Assembly (NCBI RefSeq): GCF_017165765.1
Contig: NZ_JAFGZD010000006.1
Coordinates: 248,001 to 312,000 of the forward strand
Origin: Pseudomonas capsici
GTDB lineage: Bacteria > Pseudomonadota > Gammaproteobacteria > Pseudomonadales > Pseudomonadaceae
Direction of reading: 5' to 3'
Length of the DNA: 64,000 bases
Positions 36,052 to 44,167 of the stretch are shown piece after piece. The position numbers were made by a program, and so were the translations under genes. Numbering within the stretch: position 1 is the first letter of the stretch; each line of letters opens with the position of its first letter. A model generated the notes under the pieces. It was not told where the DNA came from. It made no database searches and worked only from the letters and a program-made list of their open reading frames with translations.

Positions 36052-37959
36052 TCAGAGACGCGCCTGACGCGCCGCCACGTTCCGTGCCTTGGCCATGGCT
36101 GCAAGACGCACCGGAACGTTGGCCGCACCATAGCCGACATAACCGTTCTTGCGCTGCAGAATCTCGAAGAAGAAGCGCCCGTCAAAGGCGTCGGTGTAGA
36201 CATGGAACAGCTCGCCGCCCTGGGCATCGCGGTCATACAGCACGTTGTAATACGCCAGCTCGCTGAGGAATTCGTCATCGAAGTCGAAGCGTGCGGCCAG
36301 GTCGTCGTAATAGTTGAGCGGGATATCCAGCAACGGCACGCCCGCTTCCTTGGCACGACTGACCTCGGCAAAAATGTCTTCGCACGAAAACGCGATGTGA
36401 TGCACGCCGGAGCCACGATAACTCGACAGGGCGTGGGATATCGCCGTATTGCGGTTTTCCGAAATGTTCAGCGGCAGTCGAATCGTGCTGCACCGGCTGC
36501 GCAACGCACGGCTTTTGACCAGTCCGTAAGGATCGGGCAGCACCACTTCGTCATCGGCCTCGAAGTCCAGCAGGCTCTTGTAGAACAGCACCCAACTGTC
36601 GAGACTGTCTGCCGGCAGCGCCATGGCCATGTGGTCAATGCGCTGTAGACCACCCCGACCTCTGGTTTCGGGGTCGACGACAAAATCGATGTCATAGATC
36701 GACTGGCCAGGCTCGGCCCCCTGAACCAGATAGATCAGGCTGCCGTCGGGCGCACGCACCGAAGGAATTTCCCGCTCGTTCGGCCCGACCAGTCCGCGAT
36801 AGGGCTGGCCCTTGAAGGCGCGCGCACGCTCCAGCGCCCTGTTGCCGTCATCCACTCGCAAGGCCGTGGCGCACAGCGAAGGGCCATGGGCCTCGAAAAA
36901 GCTGTGGGCAAAGGAATAGGGTTCGGCATTGAGCACAATCTTGATATCGCCCTGCCCCAACAGGCTCACCGCCTTGGAACGATGTTGCCCCAAGCGGGCG
37001 AAGCCGAGACGTTCGAGCCAGCCGGACAGACGTGCGCCCTGCGTCTCGTCAACCGCGAACTCAAGAAACTCGACGCCACTGTACGTGCTGGCAGGCGGCG
37101 GATCGAACAGGATTTCGGAAGCGACCGGCTCAGCCTCACGGGCCAGAAGCTGACGGGTCTTTTCCTCCAGATAGAGCAATGAACGGAAACCATCGGCAGC
37201 GTTGGCCCGGGTCGGCGCAGCACGAAACCCGTCATTGAAGACTTCCAGCGACAAAGGTCCGGTGTAGCCACTGCGCAGGATCGGCGCCAGAAAACCCGGC
37301 AGGTCGAATTCGCCCTGCCCGGGGAAGCAGCGAAAATGCCGACTCCACTCCAGCACATCCATGGCCAGGATCGGCGCATCGGCCATCTGCACGAAAAAAA
37401 TCTTGTCACCGGGAATCCGGGCGATGGCACTCGGATCGCCCTTGAGCGAAAGCGTGTGGAAACTGTCGAGCAACACACCCAGGGCCGGGTGATCGACCTG
37501 ACGCACCAGATTCCAGACCTGTTGCCAGGTATTCACATGGCGGCCCCAGGCCAGCGCTTCATAACCCACCCGCAGGTTACGCGCACCGGCGCGCTCGGCC
37601 AGCAGGCTCAGGTCATCGAGCAGGATATTTTCATCGCCCACCGAGTCGGCGGCGGCATTGCTGCAGACCAGCACCAGATCGGTGCCCAGCTCCTGCATCA
37701 GATCGAATTTGCGTTCGGCCCGATCGACATTACGCTGAAGGCGGTCACGGCGACAGCCTTCGAAGTCACGAAACGGCTGGAACAGAGTGATGGCAATACC
37801 CAGGTCGGCGCAGATCTGCCTGACGTTGCGCGGGCTGCCGTCGTAATACAAAAGGTCGTTCTCGAAAATTTCTACCCCGTCGAAGCCCGCTGCAGCAACG
37901 GCTTCGAGCTTTTCCGGCAGAGTACCGCTCAGGGATACGGTGGCAATAGAACGCTGCAT
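36052..37959 (-). CDS. quiC: Fused 3-dehydroshikimate dehydratase
   Basis: 635 residues from the ATG at 37959 (CAGGAG upstream). The N-terminal half (about 1-265) is a xylose-isomerase-like TIM barrel (AAAGFDGVEIFENDLLYY, LGVLLDSFHTLS, FFVQMADAP, FPGQGEFDL), the dehydratase that turns 3-dehydroshikimate into protocatechuate. The C-terminal half (about 290-635) is a vicinal-oxygen-chelate/4-hydroxyphenylpyruvate dioxygenase-like domain with SGVHHIAFSCEDIF and a final GRFFFEILQRKNGYVGYGAAN. This fusion is the known pseudomonad QuiC type; the role of the second half is unsettled. It is divergent from the MFS gene. Confidence 0.94.
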   Translation of the reverse strand: MQRSIATVSLSGTLPEKLEAVAAAGFDGVEIFENDLLYYDGSPRNVRQICADLGIAITLFQPFRDFEGCRRDRLQRNVDRAERKFDLMQELGTDLVLVCSNAAADSVGDENILLDDLSLLAERAGARNLRVGYEALAWGRHVNTWQQVWNLVRQVDHPALGVLLDSFHTLSLKGDPSAIARIPGDKIFFVQMADAPILAMDVLEWSRHFRCFPGQGEFDLPGFLAPILRSGYTGPLSLEVFNDGFRAAPTRANAADGFRSLLYLEEKTRQLLAREAEPVASEILFDPPPASTYSGVEFLEFAVDETQGARLSGWLERLGFARLGQHRSKAVSLLGQGDIKIVLNAEPYSFAHSFFEAHGPSLCATALRVDDGNRALERARAFKGQPYRGLVGPNEREIPSVRAPDGSLIYLVQGAEPGQSIYDIDFVVDPETRGRGGLQRIDHMAMALPADSLDSWVLFYKSLLDFEADDEVVLPDPYGLVKSRALRSRCSTIRLPLNISENRNTAISHALSSYRGSGVHHIAFSCEDIFAEVSRAKEAGVPLLDIPLNYYDDLAARFDFDDEFLSELAYYNVLYDRDAQGGELFHVYTDAFDGRFFFEILQRKNGYVGYGAANVPVRLAAMAKARNVAARQARL

Positions 37960-38096
37960 GCTTTGAGCTCCTGGATGAGCACAACCTCTTCGGGTCGTGA
38001 CTGGATAGCACCGCATTCTCGGCCTGACTCGGCCTCATTCAGGGGTGCGAGTAAAGTATTTCCCTGTCAAAATGCCAGATCAACAGAAAGTGTACG

Positions 38097-38127
38097 AACC
38101 GGTTAGTTTTGCGTTCGATTATCGAAC
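38097..38127. promoter_or_regulatory. Two-part regulatory motif upstream of quiC
   Basis: AACCGGTT (38097-38104) is followed 9 bases later (16 bases start to start) by the perfect 7+1+7 palindrome GTTCGATTATCGAAC (38113-38127). The second half matches 13 of 15 bases of the P. putida PcaR site as I remember it (GTTCGATAATCGCAC). The same pair of motifs recurs upstream of the OprD porin at 40959-40989. Confidence 0.7.
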
Positions 38128-38131
38128 AGAA

Positions 38132-38560
38132 GCCATTTTCCTCGATTGACGCTGTTTCGATCAGTCCTCACCATCTGCCACACATTGCAGGATCATCGCG
38201 TGTCCGTTTTGCGCTTCAAGGCAACAACCCCATAACAATTTCAAAAAACAGGAATATTGCTCATGTCCACCCTCCTTGCGCCGTCCGCCCCCACCTCGAC
38301 ACGCCCTGACCGGTCACTGGACCGACGATATCTGTCGGTCGTTCCCGCGACCCGACCCGTCGACGCCTGAATCAACCCAGCGCACTCGAAGGGTTGAGCC
38401 TGTAAGATGCCGGCCCGTTGAATCGTTCAGAAGATGCAGTGAGCAACTGACATCGCGGTTCAACCACCTCACTTTTACAGGTACAGCGCCTGAGTCGAGT
38501 GGACTTCTCAAGTCCGACTGTAGCGAACCGCACAGTCTTGGAACGGATGGTTAGAACATC
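38132..38560. other. Rest of the quiC/MFS divergent intergenic region
   Basis: About 430 bp without an established gene. It contains a 35-codon ORF (38263-38370, AGGA upstream of ATG) that could be a leader or a remnant, and an 11-bp motif at 38549-38559 whose reverse complement ATGTTCTAACC recurs upstream of the porin. Confidence 0.5.
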
Positions 38561-39889
38561 ATGATCAACACCCAAACCAACCCCGTCGCCCGGGCCGCCC
38601 GGGCGGGCATCGGCGAAAAGATTCGTGGCGCCATGGCCGTGGGCAAGACCCGCTGGGGCATGCTCGCCCTGGTGTTCTTTGCCACCACCCTGAATTACAT
38701 CGACCGCGCAGCCCTTGGTGTCATGCAGCCGATCCTGGCCAAGGAAATGAGCTGGACGGCGATGGACTACGCCAACATCAACTTCTGGTTCCAGGTCGGC
38801 TATGCGGTGGGTTTCGTGCTGCAAGGCCGGTTCATTGACCGGGTCGGCGTCAAGCGCGCCTTTTTCCTGGCCGTGCTGCTCTGGAGCCTGGCCACCGGTG
38901 CCCACGGCCTGGCGACTTCCGCTGCCGGCTTCATGGTCTGCCGCTTCATTCTGGGCCTGACCGAAGCCGCCAACTACCCGGCCTGCGTCAAGACCACACG
39001 CCTGTGGTTCCCGGCCGGGGAACGTGCAGTGGCCACCGGCATCTTCAACGCCGGGACCAACGTCGGTGCCATGCTGACCCCTGCCCTGCTGCCATTGATC
39101 CTGACCGTCTGGGGCTGGCAGGCCGCGTTCGTGGCCATGGGCTCGCTCGGTCTGTTCTGGGTCATCATCTGGCGCCTGAAGTACTACAACCCCGAAGAAC
39201 ACCCGACCCTGCGCAAGAGTGAGCTGGACTACATCAACCAGGAAGCCGAGCCGGAACCGGTCAAGGTGCCTTTCTCGCAGATCCTGAAAATGCGCGGCAC
39301 CTGGGCATTCGCCGTGGCTTATTCGCTGACAGCGCCCGTGTTCTGGTTCTACCTGTACTGGCTGCCGCCGTTTCTCAATCAGCAGTACAACCTGGGGATC
39401 AGCGTCACGCAAATGGGTATTCCGCTGATCCTGATCTGGCTGACCGCCGACGTCGGCAGCGTCGGTGGCGGCATCCTGTCCTCGTGGCTGATCGGCCGCG
39501 GCGTACGGGCAACCACGGCACGCCTGATCTCGATGCTGATCTTTGCCCTGACCATCTGCAGCGTGATCTTTGCTGCCAATGCCAGCGGACTGTGGATTGC
39601 GGTACTGGCCATTTCGTTAGCAGTCGGTGCGCATCAGGCCTGGACGGCGAATATCTGGAGCCTGGTGATGGACTACACGCCCAAGCACATGATGAGCACC
39701 GTATTCGGCTTCGGCGGGATGTGTGCGGCGATCGGCGGGATGTTCATGACCCAACTGGTCGGCGCGGTTCTGACGGCCACCAATAACAACTACAACGTGC
39801 TGTTCACCATGATCCCGGCGATGTACTTCATTGCCCTGACCTGGATGTTCTTCATGGCACCACGCAAGGTGCCGAAGATCAGCGAGTAA
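38561..39889 (+). CDS. MFS transporter, anion:cation symporter family (candidate quinate/shikimate importer)
   Basis: 442 residues with twelve predicted membrane helices. Signatures of the ACS/ExuT branch: NYIDRAALGVMQP in helix 1 and the loop GRFIDRVGVKRAFFLAVLLWS (MFS motif A-like). RFILGLTEAANYPACVKTTRLWFP is typical of hexuronate/tartrate/phthalate-type importers. Quinate or shikimate as substrate is inferred from the divergent quiC and the dehydrogenase nearby. Its ATG follows a shared 11-bp motif rather than a strong ribosome site. It ends just before a REP-like palindrome. Confidence 0.88.
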   Translation: MINTQTNPVARAARAGIGEKIRGAMAVGKTRWGMLALVFFATTLNYIDRAALGVMQPILAKEMSWTAMDYANINFWFQVGYAVGFVLQGRFIDRVGVKRAFFLAVLLWSLATGAHGLATSAAGFMVCRFILGLTEAANYPACVKTTRLWFPAGERAVATGIFNAGTNVGAMLTPALLPLILTVWGWQAAFVAMGSLGLFWVIIWRLKYYNPEEHPTLRKSELDYINQEAEPEPVKVPFSQILKMRGTWAFAVAYSLTAPVFWFYLYWLPPFLNQQYNLGISVTQMGIPLILIWLTADVGSVGGGILSSWLIGRGVRATTARLISMLIFALTICSVIFAANASGLWIAVLAISLAVGAHQAWTANIWSLVMDYTPKHMMSTVFGFGGMCAAIGGMFMTQLVGAVLTATNNNYNVLFTMIPAMYFIALTWMFFMAPRKVPKISE

Positions 39890-39900
39890 CAGAACTGTGC

Positions 39901-39951
39901 GGGAGGCAGCTTGCTGGCGAATACGGCTTTTTCGCCAGCAGGCTGCCTCCC
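39901..39951. repeat. Long palindromic REP-like element, copy 1
   Basis: Arms 39901-39920 (GGGAGGCAGCTTGCTGGCGA) and 39932-39951 are complementary with one mismatch; loop 11 bases. It sits between convergent stop codons. A near-identical element is at 60981-61028. Confidence 0.85.
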
Positions 39952-39955
39952 GATT

Positions 39956-40840
39956 TCACCCCTTGTTGCGCTGCTGCCATGCCGCAGCAAGCCCGCTCAG
40001 ACAGATGATCACGATGCCGACCTGCGCAGTGGGTGAAGGCATATGATCGAAGACCAGAAACCCCAGAAAGCCCGCAAAGACAATCTGGCAGTAACTGAAC
40101 GGCGCCAGGATGGCCGGTGCGGTGAAGCGGAATGCCTGGGTCAGCAGCAAATGAGCGGACATCCCGCACGCCCCCAACGCCAATAGAAACGGCCAGTGCT
40201 TGAGTTCAGGCGTCTGCCAGAAAAACGGTACCAGTGCGCTCATCAGCAAGGTATTGAACAGGCCGGCAAAGAAGTTGCTGGTCGTCGGACTGTCGTACGG
40301 GCTGACCAGACGAGTCAGCAGTTGATAGATCGCAAAGCACAAGGCCGAAGACAGCGGTAGCAGAATTGCCGGTGTAAAGAGTTCACCGCCCGGGTGAATG
40401 ATCACGATCACGCCGGAAAAACCCACCACCACCGCCAGCCATTGGCCTCGCGTGACACGCTCCTTCAACAGCGGCACCGACAAGGCCGTGACCAGCAATG
40501 GCGCGAGAAAGTTGACCGCCGTGGCTTCAGCCTGGGGAATGAACATCAGGCTGCTGGTAAACAACAGACTGGTCCCCAGCAGAGCCAACGCACGCAAGAC
40601 CTGATAACCCGGCCGCTTGGTGCGCAACACGCGCAATCCTGCCGACGGCACGAAGATGAACGCCATGAGCAGCGTATGGACCAGATAGCGGGCCCAGACC
40701 ACCAGAATGATCGGATAGAAGCCGGAAAGGTATTTGGAAAGCGTGTCATGGCTGGCGAACAGAAAGGTCGCCAACAGAATCAGGCCAATTCCCTTGAGAG
40801 GTTGATTGACACCGGATAGCGGCGTGCTGGTAGTGCTCAT
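39956..40840 (-). CDS. EamA/DMT-family transporter
   Basis: 294 residues from the ATG at 40840 (AAGGAAG upstream). Ten hydrophobic segments in two repeated EamA halves (about 18-150 and 160-285), with the typical EATAVNFLAPLLVTALSVPLLKERVT and APFSYCQIVFAGFLGFLVF segments. Family members export amino acids or other metabolites; the substrate is unknown. Placement between the quinate MFS and the porin hints at a related role, but this is weak. Confidence 0.85.
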   Translation of the reverse strand: MSTTSTPLSGVNQPLKGIGLILLATFLFASHDTLSKYLSGFYPIILVVWARYLVHTLLMAFIFVPSAGLRVLRTKRPGYQVLRALALLGTSLLFTSSLMFIPQAEATAVNFLAPLLVTALSVPLLKERVTRGQWLAVVVGFSGVIVIIHPGGELFTPAILLPLSSALCFAIYQLLTRLVSPYDSPTTSNFFAGLFNTLLMSALVPFFWQTPELKHWPFLLALGACGMSAHLLLTQAFRFTAPAILAPFSYCQIVFAGFLGFLVFDHMPSPTAQVGIVIICLSGLAAAWQQRNKG

Positions 40841-40952
40841 CGGGCTTCCTTGTTCAGGCATGCAACTGAAGAATATTCACGCGCCTCGGCAGCGGGCTCG
40901 CAATCATTGTTGAGTGGAGCATCGCAGGCAGTCATCGGGGCGTCTCGTTAAA

Positions 40953-40989
40953 ATGTTCTAACCAGTTAATTCTTGGTCGATAATCGCAC
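40953..40989. promoter_or_regulatory. Two-part regulatory motif upstream of the OprD porin
   Basis: ATGTTCTAACC (40953-40963) overlaps the dyad TAACCAGTTA (40959-40968) and is followed by GGTCGATAATCGCAC (40975-40989). The last matches 14 of 15 bases of the PcaR site remembered from P. putida. The spacing is nearly that of the copy upstream of quiC (15 versus 16 bases). Confidence 0.7.
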
Positions 40990-41082
40990 AGAATAGTATT
41001 TTTCCAATTGCAGACGCTTCTTTGGTCTTTACTATCAGAGCCAGTTGTACTGCCCACATAATGATAAGAAGGCTCCTACCTC

Positions 41083-42339
41083 ATGCGCTTGAAATCCAAC
41101 TGCAAAATTCTTTGCGGCTTTTCTGCGGCTATCACAGCCACCCTCGCTCCCACCCTTACCCAGGCCGCCGGCTTCGTCGATGACGCCAAGGTGGGCTTGA
41201 ACCTACGCAACTTCTTTATCAACCGCAACTTCGTCGACCCGGACAACGCCCAGAACGGTGCCCAGGAATGGACCCAGAACTTCATTCTCGACGCTCGCTC
41301 CGGCTTCACCCAGGGCACCGTCGGCTTTGGTGTCGATGTACTGGGGCTCTACTCCCTCAAGCTTGACGGTGGCAAAGGTTCGGGCGGTACACAACTGTTG
41401 CCGATTCATGATGATGGACGCCCTGCCGATGACTTCGGACGACTGGGCGTCGCGGCCAAGGCACGCTTTTCCAAGACCGAGCTGAAAGTCGGAGAATGGA
41501 TGCCGGTGCTGCCCATCCTGCGTTCCGACGACGGACGTTCGTTGCCACAGACCTTCCGTGGCGGACAGATCACCTCCAAGGAAATCGACGGCCTGACACT
41601 CTACGGCGGCCAGTTCCGCGCCAACAGCCCGCGCAACGATGCAAGCATGGAAGACATGTCGATGCAGGGTCGCGGAGCCTTTACCTCCGACCGCTTCAAC
41701 TTCGGCGGTGGCGAATACACCTTCAATGAAAAACGCACCCTGGTCGGCCTCTGGTACGCCCAGCTCGAAGATATCTACCAGCAGCAGTACCTCAACGTGG
41801 TCCACAGCCAGCCGCTGGGCCAATGGGTACTGGGCGCCAACCTCGGTTACTTCAACGGCAAGGATGACGGTCGATCACTGGCCGGCGACATGGACAACAA
41901 GACCTGGTCGGCCATGCTTTCAGCCCGCTATGGCGGCAGCACCTTTTACCTGGGTCTGCAGAAAGTCAGCGGCGACAGCGCCTGGATGCGGGTCAATGGC
42001 ACCAGTGGCGGCACCCTGGCCAACGACAGCTACAACTCCAGTTTCGAGAACGCCAAGGAGCGATCCTGGCAGTTGCGCCATGACTACGACTTTGCCGCCA
42101 TCGGCGTGCCCGGCCTGACCCTGATGAACCGCTATATCAGTGGTGAAAACGTGCATACCGGCACCATCACCAATGGCGAAGAATGGGCCAGGGAATCGGA
42201 GCTGGCCTATGTCTTCCAGAGCGGTTCGTTCAAGAACCTGTCCGTCAAATGGCGCAACTCCAGCATGCGTCGTGACTACAGCACCAACCAGTTCGACGAG
42301 AACCGGCTGATCGTCAGCTATCCGCTGTCATTGCTCTGA
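41083..42339 (+). CDS. OprD-family outer-membrane porin
   Basis: 418 residues. The signal peptide is cleaved near AQA (about residue 27), then GFVDDAKVGLNLRNFFINRNFVDPDNAQ..EWTQNFILDARSGF, the OprD N-terminal strand signature. The protein continues with alternating beta strands, KVGEWMPVLPILRSDDGRSLPQTFRG (the L2/L3 region), and a final strand ending in aliphatic SLL. OprD-type channels admit small carboxylates; the pathway context suggests quinate, shikimate or protocatechuate (inference). It carries the shared two-part motif in its promoter region. Confidence 0.92.
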   Translation: MRLKSNCKILCGFSAAITATLAPTLTQAAGFVDDAKVGLNLRNFFINRNFVDPDNAQNGAQEWTQNFILDARSGFTQGTVGFGVDVLGLYSLKLDGGKGSGGTQLLPIHDDGRPADDFGRLGVAAKARFSKTELKVGEWMPVLPILRSDDGRSLPQTFRGGQITSKEIDGLTLYGGQFRANSPRNDASMEDMSMQGRGAFTSDRFNFGGGEYTFNEKRTLVGLWYAQLEDIYQQQYLNVVHSQPLGQWVLGANLGYFNGKDDGRSLAGDMDNKTWSAMLSARYGGSTFYLGLQKVSGDSAWMRVNGTSGGTLANDSYNSSFENAKERSWQLRHDYDFAAIGVPGLTLMNRYISGENVHTGTITNGEEWARESELAYVFQSGSFKNLSVKWRNSSMRRDYSTNQFDENRLIVSYPLSLL

Positions 42340-42346
42340 CAGACAA

Positions 42347-42375
42347 AGGCCGCCAGGGAAACCTCTGGCGGCCTT
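42347..42375. terminator. Terminator between the porin gene and pcaC
   Basis: GGCCGCCAG-N8-CTGGCGGCC followed by TT; strong 9-bp GC stem between convergent genes, starting 9 bases past the porin stop. Confidence 0.8.
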
Positions 42376-42389
42376 CCATGAGCCCGCAA

Positions 42390-42788
42390 TCAAGCCTTGT
42401 TCAACGACTCCACACCCATCTCGTCCCATACCTCTTCAGCCAGATGGAAAGTCGCATTGGCTGCCGGAATCCCGCAATAGATCGCACTCTGCATCAGCAC
42501 TTCCTTGATCTCGTCACGGGTCACGCCGTTGTTTCTGGCGGCCTTGAGATGCAGACGCAGCTCTCCTTCGCGATTCATGCCGATCAGCATGGCGATGGTA
42601 ATCAGGCTGCGGGTATGCCGCGGCAGGCCCGGGCGCGTCCAGATATCGCCCCAGGCATGACGGGTGATCATTTCCTGAAACTCTTCGTTGAACGGCGTCA
42701 GTTTTTTCAGGCTGTTATCGACATGGACATCGCCCAGCACCGCACGACGAACCTGCATGCCGGCCTGATAGCGTTCTTCTTCGTTCAT
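42390..42788 (-). CDS. pcaC: 4-carboxymuconolactone decarboxylase
   Basis: 132 residues, typical length for stand-alone PcaC. It has the AhpD-like decarboxylase signature (AWGDIWTRPGLPRHTRSLITIAMLIGMNREGELRLHLKAARNNGVTRDEIKEVLMQSAIYCGIPAANA). It converts gamma-carboxymuconolactone to beta-ketoadipate enol-lactone. It is not fused to PcaD, and pcaD does not sit between it and pcaB, as it often does in pseudomonads. The start overlaps the pcaB stop by 4 bp. Confidence 0.96.
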   Translation of the reverse strand: MNEEERYQAGMQVRRAVLGDVHVDNSLKKLTPFNEEFQEMITRHAWGDIWTRPGLPRHTRSLITIAMLIGMNREGELRLHLKAARNNGVTRDEIKEVLMQSAIYCGIPAANATFHLAEEVWDEMGVESLNKA

Positions 42789-44146
42789 TGCTTGATCCTT
42801 GTGTGTTCGGCCACGGCACGTTCGACCCAGAGTCGGGCCTGACCAAGGTAATGGGCCGGATCGAGGAGGCGATCCAGCTCCGTGGATGACAATTGAGCAG
42901 TGACTTGCGGGTCCTCGCCCAGTACCTGACGCAGATGCACGCCCTGCTGCACTGCTCGCCGGCAGTTCTGCTCGACCAGATGATGCGCGGCGTCTCGTCC
43001 GATGCGTCGGGAAAGTTCGATGCTGACGGCTTCGGCCAGCACCAGCCCACGGGTGGAATCCAGATTCGTCAGCATGCGCGATTCATCGACTTCCAGATCC
43101 GGCACAACCTGCAAGGCCTGCTGCAATGAACCGGACACCAGGCAGCAGAGTTCCGGCAGGGTTTCCCATTCCGCATGCCACAGGCCCAGACTGCGTTCGT
43201 GCTCCTGAGGCATGGCGGTAAACATTGTGGCGACCAGCCCCGGCGCACGAGTCGCCGCGCCGATCATCACCGCAGCGCCCACCGGGTTGCGTTTGTGGGG
43301 CATGGTCGAAGAACCGCCCTTACCTGCCGCCGCGGGCTCGAATACTTCGCCCACTTCGGTCTGCATCAACAGGCTGATGTCCCGCCCCATCTTGCCCAGG
43401 CTGCCAGCGATCATGCCAAGCAGGCTGGCGAACTCCACCAGCCTGTCACGCTGGGTATGCCAGGGCTGCTCGGGCACGTTCAACTGCAACTCTTCTGCAA
43501 GGGCCTCGGTCACCGTAAAAGCCTGATCGCCCAGGGCGGCCAGACTGCCGGAAGCACCACCGAACTGCAGACACAACAGGCGCGGCCGGATCTCTGCCAG
43601 TCGCTGACGATGACGTGTGACCGCTCCTAACCAGCCGGCGATTTTCATGCCCAGTGTCACCGGCGTCGCCTGTTGCAGCCAGGTTCGTCCAGCCAGTGGC
43701 GTCTGCACATGACGCCGGGCCTGCACGGCAAGTGCGTCGGCCAGTTGCTGCAGATCGCACTCCAGCAATTCGAGGGCTTGACGCACCTGCAGGATAAGCC
43801 CGGTGTCCATCACATCCTGGCTGGTGGCGCCCATGTGCACGTAACGTTCGGCTTCAGGGTTGCGCCGGGCAATCTGCTTGCCCAGCGCCTTGACCAGTGG
43901 AATCGCCGAGTTGCCCGCATTACCGATTGCAACAGCCAGCGCATCGAAATCGAACAACTCCGCTCGGCAGCTTTCTCCGATATCGGCCACCACCTCTCCG
44001 GGAATCATCCCGACACGGGCCTGAGCCCTGGCCAGTGCAGCCTCGAAATCCAGCATGCCCTGCACTCGCCCGGCATCGCAGAACACCTCGCGCATCGGGG
44101 CCTGGGTGAAATAGGCATCGAAAAGTTGATTGCTCGGTCTGTTCAC
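42785..44146 (-). CDS. pcaB: 3-carboxy-cis,cis-muconate cycloisomerase
   Basis: 453 residues, fumarase/aspartase superfamily. The family signature GGSSTMPHKRNPVGA lies at about residue 280, with the catalytic Ser; MGATSQDVMDTGL carries the second conserved loop. It lactonises beta-carboxymuconate. It is 21 bp downstream of pcaK and overlaps pcaC by 4 bp, so it is part of pcaHGKBC. Confidence 0.95.
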   Translation of the reverse strand: MNRPSNQLFDAYFTQAPMREVFCDAGRVQGMLDFEAALARAQARVGMIPGEVVADIGESCRAELFDFDALAVAIGNAGNSAIPLVKALGKQIARRNPEAERYVHMGATSQDVMDTGLILQVRQALELLECDLQQLADALAVQARRHVQTPLAGRTWLQQATPVTLGMKIAGWLGAVTRHRQRLAEIRPRLLCLQFGGASGSLAALGDQAFTVTEALAEELQLNVPEQPWHTQRDRLVEFASLLGMIAGSLGKMGRDISLLMQTEVGEVFEPAAAGKGGSSTMPHKRNPVGAAVMIGAATRAPGLVATMFTAMPQEHERSLGLWHAEWETLPELCCLVSGSLQQALQVVPDLEVDESRMLTNLDSTRGLVLAEAVSIELSRRIGRDAAHHLVEQNCRRAVQQGVHLRQVLGEDPQVTAQLSSTELDRLLDPAHYLGQARLWVERAVAEHTRIKQ

Positions 44147-44167
44147 ATCACCGCTCCAGATAAAAAA

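Noticed and set aside
38276-38554. 92-codon frame in the quiC/MFS gap
   Set aside because: Pro/Arg/Ser-rich composition without a ribosome site; probably non-coding regulatory DNA.
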